This document shows, piece after piece, positions 19,197 to 25,972 of a stretch of DNA of 26,127 nt. Within the stretch, counting starts at the first letter, position 1. Every line of letters begins with the position of its first letter. The position numbers and the translations under genes are program-made. The stretch lies in contig CALCYP010000044.1 in the NCBI GenBank assembly GCA_937906635.1, positions 1 through 26,127 on the forward strand. The letters run 5' to 3'. The notes under the pieces are model-generated. The model was not told the origin of the DNA. It was given only the letters and a program-made list of their open reading frames with translations, and searched no databases. The stretch is from an uncultured bacterium. Lineage in GTDB: Bacteria; Patescibacteriota; Gracilibacteria; Absconditabacterales; Absconditicoccaceae.

Positions 19197-19364
19197 TTAT
19201 TTACTTTTGTTTATTTCTTTTATGACCTCATCTTCAAATTGTTTTTCTTTACCTTTTATTTCGATAGTCACTTCTGACTCATGTTGTCTCTCCCATTCTC
19301 CATATGGTCAGAGAGTGTATTCTTGTCATTGGTCATCAGTTTCTATCATTATTTTTATTTTCAT
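19197..19364 (-). CDS. Small acidic protein between DGR target gene and template repeat
   Basis: 55 residues, ATG at 19364, TAA stop. It is charged (MKIKIMIETDDQGQEYTLG, then ESEVTIEIKGKEKQFEDEV), with a likely beta-rich first half and a helical end. Two UGA codons read as Gly. It occupies the place where an Avd accessory gene lies in many DGRs, but it is far shorter than Avd (about 120 residues, basic, four-helix) and has no resemblance I can see. It may be an unrelated small phage protein or an alternative accessory factor. Confidence 0.6.
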
Positions 19365-19392
19365 GTATCCACAATACGAGATAAAGTTTTTT

Positions 19393-19428
19393 GTGGCTTC
19401 CAGCCACCCCACGAATCAAGTTCGTGGG
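19393..19428 (-). promoter_or_regulatory. Paired hairpins just after the variable repeat
   Basis: Two adjacent perfect inverted repeats: an 8-bp stem with a 5-base loop (CCCACGAA 19408-19415 with TTCGTGGG 19421-19428) and a 6-bp stem with a 3-base loop (GTGGCT 19393-19398 with AGCCAC 19402-19407). The first begins 35 bases after the 3' end of the VR. Neither is followed by a T run, so they are not ordinary terminators. In the Bordetella phage DGR an 8-bp hairpin just after the VR helps target recognition; this is very likely its equivalent. Confidence 0.65.
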
Positions 19429-19447
19429 AGGGGGTGTCGCTTCGCTC

Positions 19448-20956
19448 CTAAAGGAACATTAAGCGAGCACCGCTAATCGCAGACGCATTAGAAGCAGAAA
19501 GATACACATCGAGATGGAAAGCACCCGCAATCGCACCATCATTCCGATAACCACCAGCATACGCCAAACGAGAAGCACCCACATAACCACCATCACACCA
19601 ATATGTATTATAGCTACTATTATTTACGGTAGCCGATGGATAGAACATTGCTCCATTCGTTCATGCTATAGCAGATATACATGGGCTGGTTGTTCATGGA
19701 GCATAAGTTCCTTGACTCACATAAGGGCTTGAAGTCGTGATATCTCATGTGAAGCCACTCAGTGTTGTATATAGGTTTTTGTTTCAGTCTGTACACGTAC
19801 CACCTACTCGGTCGTTTACATTTCACCACCAGTCTTCTATTCCAAATAGTTTCATACTGTATTTTCCAGTGCTTTCTCCATATGTAGCATTTAGTTGGCT
19901 ATTTGTTCATCATGTAGTAGTTGCTGCGCTATTTCAGTCTACGAAACCTCTACCTACCTCAGTCTGGCTATCTGGGTTTCCATATTTCATCATATACAGA
20001 GCATTTATATATTGTCTCTGATACCGACCACATATCTCATATCCAGTATCTCCACTATTACCATCATTTGCACGAGCATAGCTGATAAATGTTGCTTGAG
20101 TCTGATTTCCTGTAGGAGTTTGTCCACTCCGAGACTTCAGCACATTACCACTATTGAATCATTCATATACTCACATATAGAAAGCATCTTTGATTACTGG
20201 ACTACTAAATGTTCATCTGCTATGAGCATAATATTGGTATCCATCACTTGCTTTGTCTGGGTCATCAGTGATAGATAGAGTCACTGTGCTTCCAGACTTT
20301 GTCATTTTTATTCAGTGTATTGGGAATTTTATCATCACATTGTCTCCTGTTGTTAAGTCTCATAGCTGTGTGATATCCAGCTGTCCATTTCATCAGCTTT
20401 GTGTCTGTGTTATTCTTGCTGTCTCTACTCATGCTGTAGATAGCCTTACCGCACTATAATTAAAGAATTCATCGAAATCAGTGCTTCCAGCAGTCAGTCC
20501 AGTAGCGTCATCGCTATATACAGGACTAAATCAGCTCGGACTACTTGTCTCAGTGAATGTCACTGTGAATGTCCTACTCCATACAGTTTTAGCACTATCT
20601 CCATATGAGATTACTCATGTAGTAGCATAGGTAAATACTCTGTAGTAGTAGTCTGTACCTTTTGTCAGTGCTGTGTCAGCATATCAAGTAGTTTTGTAAG
20701 TATCTCTCACTGGCTCTTCTACTACTACTGTTCAGTCAGTAGGGCTTGTTGGCTCACTACCTACTTTTCTCACCAATACAGATTTGGAGAAAGATGTAGG
20801 AGGTATAGTCCTCAGGTCATCTGGGTCAGTCCATGTTATCGTAGCAGTAGTACCACTTGTAGTTACTGCGATATTAGTAGGTTCGGCGAGAGCACCAGCA
20901 CCACCGATGTTATAGTCTACACCATTGAAGTGTAGTTTAGTGATTGTTTTAGTCAT
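19448..20956 (-). CDS. DGR-diversified receptor-binding-type tail protein
   Basis: 502 residues, ATG at 20956, TAG stop. The N-terminus (MTKTITKLHFNGVDYNIG) is like phage tail proteins, followed by a fibronectin type III domain (about 25-115, AEPTNIAVTTSGTTATITW, ending YYYRVFTY), a beta-rich middle, and a C-terminal C-type-lectin/FGE-like domain (from about 290, YARANDG, RQYINALYMMKYG, LFGIEDWWGNVND). The last about 46 residues (453-498) come from the variable repeat and contain the diversified site, ending SGARLMFL. This is the standard DGR target: the lectin fold holds the varied residues on a stable scaffold for binding host surface molecules. Under the standard code it is broken at many UGA codons. 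Confidence 0.95.
19463..19598 (-). repeat. DGR variable repeat (VR)
   Basis: 136 bases, ungapped match to the template repeat at 18965-19100. Adenines of the template are replaced at 24 sites, changing about 20 of 45 residues (for example N to G, Y, D or I; T to A; Q to L; S to G). It ends five codons before the stop codon of the target gene. The adenine-only pattern over the whole length shows at least one past mutagenic homing event. Confidence 0.97.
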
Positions 20957-20960
20957 GTTT

Positions 20961-21581
20961 TTATGATTCTATGTATGTAAAATAAGCTGTATTTACAGTA
21001 GCAGTCCCGCTATCGTAGTCAGTCTCTTCTTCTACGATTATTTCACTACCACTTCATGCTGGATGTATCATTTGAGATATAGATATTGGTCAGTTGTCTT
21101 TATCTTGTAGATATAGCGTCTTGTTTGACGCGAGCACCATATCATTACCAGATTTTGGCACAAATTTGGCGATATCGCCAGTCACACTGATTTCATTTCC
21201 ACTCAATTCAAAATCTCATAAATCTTCTGGGTCGAGTTTGCTATTTATTGCTGTCTTTATATCTTTTCGGAAAGCATAGTTGTTTGATATTCTTACTATG
21301 CTATTTGCTGGATGAGATATAGCACTATAATTTACATTGTTTGCTTTTTCTATTCACACTGCTTCCACGATGAATGCTTTTGGACTGTTTGTCCATCATG
21401 TCACTTTCACCACTTGCATATTTGCATTTCATGGCTCTACTACAGCATAAGTATATTCACCAGCTGGCAGTGTCCCGTCTGGCACATGGAATACTCACAT
21501 TGTACCACTACCACCATTTCGAGATCATGATAGTGTCGTTTCGAAATTATCTTGTGCTGGTATTCATTTTAGGTCTGTCAT
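20961..21581 (-). CDS. Short tail-fibre-like protein, paralog of the long fibre N-terminus
   Basis: 206 residues, ATG at 21581, TAA stop. The first about 110 residues align with the N-terminus of the long fibre (MTDLKGIP versus MSNLNGIP; DGTLPAGEYTY versus EGTLPAGEYSY; NANMQVVKV versus SNMQVAKV; NNYAFRKDI in both). The rest differs: a short acidic beta region ending TAYFTYIES. So it is an anchor domain without a long fibre shaft, perhaps an adaptor or a base to which the DGR target protein (whose gene follows four bases later) is attached; that link is inferred. Its start overlaps the stop of the propeller gene (TAATG). Confidence 0.85.
21260..21284 (-). repeat. 25-nt direct repeat, copy in the short fibre gene
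   Basis: Identical to 17281-17305; encodes the shared NNYAFRKDI of the two anchor-domain paralogs. Confidence 0.85.
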
Positions 21582-23518
21582 TATAGTATATTGTTATAAC
21601 CAAATAAATCGATTGGCTCTCCATTTACTCCAATCCTTACCCTATCTATCGTCCATTGTCATCCATCACTTATCATTTGGAAATTCATCTGTCATCAGCT
21701 GATATATAGTGGCAGTCTTACCACATATTCGTATAAATCCAGTGTATCATCATTTCACTGTAGTCATACGAGTTGGTCAAGTCAGATAGGTCTTGTTCAT
21801 AGTGTCACTTTTACACCATTTTCTATTATCGAGCTGTCATCTATTATTCATCATGCGCTTGCTACTCCATCTACTTCTATATTCAGTCTTATTGGAGTAT
21901 TTTTTTGCTTAAATCAGATTATGTCTATATATTCGAAAGTCTTATATAGTCACGGCTGTCCGAAATCATAGTCCTTGCTTTTTATGATATGTTCTATACT
22001 TGCTCCATCATCATCAAATCATGTTTCTATCTCGTATAGCTGGTCTTCCTTTCCACTTGCTAATATATATTTCTGCTCTCCATCTTTTGTGATATATTCT
22101 CCATAGTCATACACCATTGGATAGTCGTATTGTGTCCGAGCTTTGCAGTCGCTATTGTATACGAGTGTCGTATCTGGTATATCATCTCCATCAGCATCAA
22201 ATGAAAAATAATAATTTCACAGTCTTTCGATACACAGTGCACAGTTGCTATTCAGCGACAATTTATTTATCTTGCTTGTCAGCTCTGATACATTTATATC
22301 CAGTGGGTCAGAGATTATTGTGCTTGCTCCAGCACTCGTATATCTTTGTGATAGATTATTTACTCATCTTTCAGAGAAGTAGACCAGAGTATTTCACACA
22401 TTCTGTATTGCCCTATCACTGTATCAACCATTTTGGCTATCGATAGCATCTATACTTCATGGGTCACTTGCATCTGTTGGCACTTGCACTCCATATACTT
22501 TGTGACTTTTCACTACGAGCATTACTTTTCATAGTTCAGTCATTCAGTTTATTTTTCACATTTCGTCACCTCATACTACTACAGCATTTTTATCTAATTC
22601 GCTTCAGTCAGTTGGAGCAGAGTCTGTATAGTATAGAGTATTCGGATTGTTGTCTTCTCCACATCCATAGAGCCTATCACTATTCATGTTTATGTATCTG
22701 TATAGTGGTTGTTCTCCATATTCTTTGTATGTTAGGTTATATGCTCTTACTGTTATTTCTGCTCATGTGCTATTTGTCAGACATAGCTTATCTCATAGGA
22801 AAGTTCATCATGTAGCTTTTCTCATGACTGATACAGCACTTGCTCATGTAGTGTCAGCACTCGTTATCACGAAATGGTCTGTGTCTCGTGTCACTGTCTC
22901 ATTTGTGCTTGTTATAGCTCTTATTGCTGTCTGCACTTTGCTTGCTATGTCACTCATACTTGTAGCACTCGATAGATTTATTCAGACTATTTCTCTTTCT
23001 GTTCAGTCGAGATATATACTGAAACTTCCATCTGTGATACTTGTCCAGTTTGCCAGTATCGTATCTACTCCACTTCATCATGTGATATATGCTGGAGTGT
23101 ATCCATCTAATACTGCATAGCTATTTACTCCATCTGCCACATATACAGCATTACGATATACTGCGAAATCTTTTCTTACTCTACTTGTTCAGTCCTTTTC
23201 AAATTCTTTCAAATTAGATTTTACACTGTTGTATTGGTCATTTGTTTCATCGTATCTGTATATGCCTGTCCCACTTCATACGAGCATTATTGTTTCATCG
23301 TTGTCGTCTCTCTGATGGAAAAAATAGCTATTTACTGGAGCATCGCTTCCTATTTTCGCTCCAAATTTCTTTATTCAGTATCTTGTTTGGAGCTGTCATT
23401 TTTGGTTATAAAACATATTCTTGCAGACTTGAAATTGGTTGTCTGCGAGTATAGATGATGTAGATAGATTTAGTCATCATCTGAAATCTGTGATATTTAT
23501 AGCATTGAGCTTTGCCAT
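21581..23518 (-). CDS. Tail nozzle/stabilisation-type beta-propeller-like protein
   Basis: 645 residues, ATG at 23518, TAA stop. The opening (DFRGGLNLSTSSILADNQFQ, then GQLQTRYGIKKFG and MLVGSGTGIYRYDE) is that of podovirus tail proteins in the T7 gp12/P22 gp10 position, which are built on a beta-propeller and form the tube below the connector. Between about 157 and 235 there is a beta domain (SITDGSFSIYLDGTEREIVG) similar to those inserted into other phage virion proteins. RLYGCGEDNNPNTLYYTDSA and VYFSERGVNNLSQRY are further propeller-blade-like pieces. It overlaps the connector gene before it and the fibre gene after it by one base each (TAATG). Confidence 0.75.
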
Positions 23519-24120
23519 TATCTCTCGAGATTAAAAGTTAAATTTTCATCATCATAAAATCTTTGAAATAGTGTATCTCTTTTGTTGTTGTATTGGTTTC
23601 GTACCATATTTGCTTTGTCTATCTTTTCTACAGACATTAGCATTAGATAAGTAGCATATAGCACTATTAGGTCATCATAATCTACTGGCAATTCTGTTCC
23701 TATTACCAGATCCATTTCGTTCAATTCTTTGCTATACACCAGGTCTATATCTTTTGATATATTTGGTATAGGATAGAGACCTATTTTATTCCCGAAAAGA
23801 TAATATTCACTCGGTATTCATTCATTGCTTCACATACATTTTGACTTATTAGAGAGTTTTAGTTGGCGACCATCCATCGTCACACTCTCCATCTTTCTGA
23901 AATTCGTTGGCAAATCATATTCTTGTGTCCCTCATATCAGTGATATTGTTGTTTCATCTTGATTTTCTGGTAAATCAAAAAATGCGTCATTCTGCACTTG
24001 TCTTTTTCACTCATTCAGATAGAAATCCAGCATATTGTCATCTCGTACTTTTGCATTTGGGTCTATTTTGAGATAAGCAGTACGACACTTGACTCTCAGA
24101 TTGACTAAAGTTGTAGACAT
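23518..24120 (-). CDS. Head-tail connector (adaptor) protein
   Basis: 200 residues, ATG at 24120, TAA stop. Helical N-terminus (DDNMLDFYLNEGKRQVQND), a beta segment (TTISLIGGTQEYDLPTNFR), a loop that ends YYLFGNKIGLYPIP, then a helix-rich C-terminus (YDDLIVLYATYLMLMSVEK). The arrangement, in particular the EYDLPxNFRKM and NKIGLYPIP type strands, is that of phage adaptor/connector proteins that dock under the portal. It is the first gene of its unit, 29 bases from a conserved promoter copy, and overlaps the next start by one base. The assignment is by pattern, supported by the neighbouring tail gene. Confidence 0.75.
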
Positions 24121-24148
24121 TGATTGTTGTTAGCTTTATAAATTATTG

Positions 24149-24177
24149 ATATTATAATCAAAATTCATTATTTGCAA
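24149..24177 (-). promoter_or_regulatory. Conserved late promoter, copy 4 (connector-DGR unit)
   Basis: 29 bases identical to the other three copies; only the outermost base at the left end differs. It lies in the 160-base gap between the small terminase stop (24281) and the connector ATG, after a terminator. Confidence 0.75.
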
Positions 24178-24226
24178 CTGAAAAACACCACCACCGAAAT
24201 CAATTAAAAGTCGATTTTCTCTTGAT

Positions 24227-24254
24227 GAAAAAAAGACACCTTTTTGATGTCTTT
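24227..24254 (-). terminator. Rho-independent terminator after the small terminase gene
   Basis: A 7-bp stem (24232-24238 with 24248-24254) is followed on the minus strand by a run of T. It lies 27 bases after the stop codon at 24281 and just ahead of promoter copy 4, so it separates the early-type small-gene unit from the late genes. Confidence 0.75.
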
Positions 24255-24280
24255 CTTTGTTTGTTTCTCTTATTTTCGTT

Positions 24281-24700
24281 TTATTCCCCACCTTTGATTA
24301 GTCTGAGCAAATCTTCTTCGCTCATATCTTTTAGATTATATCACTCCACTTTTACTTCATTCTTTATTTTCTTTCCATATCTCTCAAATTTACTACTCTC
24401 TAATTCTTTTTCTATCGCTGGTCGATAGTGTTCATCTTTTATTTTCTTTCTTTTCTCATCTTCTACTATTGCTATTCGGTATTCTTCTGCATCCTCTATC
24501 TTTTGTCTAAAAGTTTCATCTTTATCCATTCGGCCATAGACTGTTGGTCTTGACAAACCAGCGAATACAATAGCACTACTTCTGCTCAATCCATTCTTTA
24601 ATGCTTCCAATAACTTGGATACACTACCATTATTCATAGCTTCTTCAAATGCTGGACTTTTTTGTTTTCATTCTGGATTATCTTTGCTTGGTCTTGCCAT
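24281..24700 (-). CDS. terS: Probable terminase small subunit
   Basis: 139 residues, ATG at 24700, TAA stop. A basic N-terminus (MARPSKDNPEGKQKSP) precedes a helix-turn-helix-like region (SKLLEALKNGLSRSSAIVFA, then LSRPTVYGRMDKDETFRQKI), as in small terminases that bind the packaging site. A long charged coiled coil (DAEEYRIAIVEDEKRKKI) follows, as in the oligomerising part of this family, and a short acidic C-terminus (SEEDLLRLIKGGE). Length is typical. It is separated from the large terminase by more than 13 kb. A phage DNA-binding regulator is an alternative. Confidence 0.75.
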
Positions 24701-24710
24701 TGGTTTATAT

Positions 24711-25052
24711 TTATACAGTTAAATCTCTTTCATAGTTTATTTGCTCCAATAGATCTTTTTGTGTCATATCTCATATATGGATATATACTTCAGATAGTTT
24801 GTATAGTGCTTTTGCTTCTCGTACCATCTTTTCTACATCTTCTGGAGCATATTGTCAGTCTTTATCTTTTTTGTATTTCTTTTCGATTTCTTCTCTCTGC
24901 TTTACTGTGATTGTTGGGTCTTCTTCGTATAGTTTGTTGTCTTCGCTTACGAATTTTATTCCGTTGATGTTTAGATAAAGTCTGTTTTTTCAGTTAATTT
25001 CGTGGACTTCTGTCCATAGTGTTTGGAGTTTATCCCATCGATAAGTTTTCAT
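24711..25052 (-). CDS. Small protein of unknown function
   Basis: 113 residues, ATG at 25052, TAA stop, ten bases before the small terminase start. Beta-like first half (KNRLYLNINGIKFVSEDNK), charged helical second half (QREEIEKKYKKDKDG, then VEKMVREAKALYKL). Three UGA codons read as Gly. No family recognised. Close spacing suggests joint transcription with the small terminase gene. Confidence 0.7.
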
Positions 25053-25088
25053 GTGTATTATAGTTTTAATTGATTAAAAGCAAGTCTT

Positions 25089-25274
25089 TTATATTCATCA
25101 TCTTGTCATTTTTTGCAGTCGATTTCGAAACTGCTGTAAATTATAGTCCGATATTTTTCTTTTGTCTTCTTCATCTGGCACTTTAAGTCTGTCTCTAAAT
25201 TCCAATATCAACCCCATACATATTTTGGCTTTATATTCCTTTGTTTTATTTCGCCCTGGAGTTGGTTTGTTCAT
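25089..25274 (-). CDS. Small basic protein of unknown function
   Basis: 61 residues, ATG at 25274, TAA stop. Lys/Arg-rich (MNKPTPGRNKTKEYKAKI, then LQQFRNRLQKMTRGGI). Two adjacent UGA codons near its end. Its charge suggests nucleic acid binding, but nothing more specific can be said. Confidence 0.55.
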
Positions 25275-25330
25275 TTAATTTATTTTGTTTATAAAAAATT
25301 TTTTACTCTTTGGATTATATGTATATAGCA

Positions 25331-25471
25331 TTAGTGTCTTTTGCTTATTGCTAAATTCAGATCATCTATATAATTTTTACTCTTTCATAGTCTTTCGGCT
25401 CTCTTTAGTCTCCTGATTAGGTTAGTTTTTATGTTTTGTCATGTTGCATGATGTTTTTTCTTTGCTGCCAT
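25331..25471 (-). CDS. Very small basic protein of unknown function
   Basis: 46 residues, ATG at 25471, TAA stop. Strongly basic (MAAKKKHHATGQNIKTNLIR, then RRLKRAERLGKS). Two UGA codons. It is the first gene after the structured RNA and terminator at 25497-25579. The small size and low information make it less certain than its neighbours. Confidence 0.5.
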
Positions 25472-25496
25472 TTCTTTTTTTCTAAATATAAAAAAG

Positions 25497-25522
25497 CTAC
25501 GAAAAATATTACTATTTCGTAG
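25497..25522 (-). terminator. Terminator or attenuator ahead of the small-gene unit
   Basis: An 8-bp stem (25497-25504 with 25515-25522, loop of 10) followed on the minus strand by CTTTTTT. It lies 26 bases before the ATG at 25471 and after a promoter and hairpin on the same strand. Confidence 0.75.
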
Positions 25523-25594
25523 TGAGTATTTTTTGTGAGATTATCAAAGCAAGTAGTGAATTTGCTCTGACTTTCCCACTGTTCTATAGGTCGT
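25497..25594 (-). ncRNA. Candidate structured small RNA or leader
   Basis: The roughly 100 bases between the promoter-like boxes at 25601-25628 and the terminator hold no open frame of note. On the minus strand they fold into one long hairpin: GTGGGA (25574-25579) with TCTCAC (25535-25540), a small internal loop, then TCAGAGCAA (25562-25570) with TTGCTTTGA (25544-25552) around a 9-base loop. Together with the terminator this looks like an independent small RNA or a regulatory leader of the downstream genes. No known RNA family is recognised. Confidence 0.45.
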
Positions 25595-25600
25595 ATTCTG

Positions 25601-25628
25601 ATAATAATAATTATTTACGACTTTTCAA
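25601..25628 (-). promoter_or_regulatory. Promoter-like boxes upstream of the candidate small RNA
   Basis: On the minus strand TTGAAA (25623-25628), 16 bases, then TATTAT (25601-25606). A TACGACCTA motif (25587-25595) lies at the expected start site, and a related AGTCGTA lies between the boxes in the opposite sense, so the -10 region is flanked by an imperfect inverted repeat. Confidence 0.5.
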
Positions 25629-25639
25629 GTGAAAATTCA

Positions 25640-25668
25640 AAAAAAGTGGCATTTCTACCACTCTTTTT
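25640..25668 (-). terminator. Terminator after the small membrane protein gene
   Basis: A 5-6-bp stem around AGTGG/CCACT with a short loop, followed on the minus strand by seven T, about 30 bases after the stop codon at 25700. Confidence 0.65.
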
Positions 25669-25699
25669 ATTCAGATTTAATTTGGCAACCAGATAGTAT

Positions 25700-25855
25700 C
25701 TATTCCATAGCAATTCACATCGCTCAAATAAAAAACATAACACAAAGTATTCATACTACAATGTTTAACCATTTAGGTCGTGTCTGTCATCAACCAAAAC
25801 ATTTCACTATTCACATCACTTGTCCAGCCACCATAATTAGTCAAAGTATTACCAT
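25700..25855 (-). CDS. Small two-span membrane protein of unknown function
   Basis: 51 residues, ATG at 25855, TAG stop. Two hydrophobic segments (MVILGLIMVAGQVMGIV, then WLNIVVGILCVMFFIGAMGI) around a short loop with three charged residues (CFGGGQTRPK). Six UGA codons, all in places where Gly fits a membrane segment, support the frame. It has its own terminator. The unit it belongs to is unclear, because the stretch upstream (25856-25972) holds a hairpin but no clear promoter. Confidence 0.6.
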
Positions 25856-25879
25856 CTTTTTATGTTTAGAATATAAAAG

Positions 25880-25931
25880 TCTAAAGCCTCCCCCTCTTTT
25901 AGCTTCTACGATATGCTCGGGGGAGGACTTA
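25880..25931 (-). other. GC-rich hairpin in an otherwise gene-free stretch
   Basis: An 8-bp stem of CCTCCCCC with GGGGGAGG around a loop of about 24 bases, extended after a bulge by AGTC/GACT. In this AT-rich window such a G/C block stands out. It could end transcription of the partial gene at 25973, but there is no clean T run. Confidence 0.45.
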
Positions 25932-25972
25932 CACAATTGTGCAGAAACCCTTTATGGCGGTTATCTCTCCAG

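Noticed and set aside
19393..19428. Simple rho-independent terminator after the target gene
   Set aside because: No T run follows on either strand; position and size better match the DGR hairpin.
625..24700. Massive gene decay (pseudogenes with in-frame UGA stops)
   Set aside because: The only interrupting codon is UGA; there are no UAA/UAG interruptions and no frameshifts, and UGA falls at conserved glycines. Recoding explains all of it.
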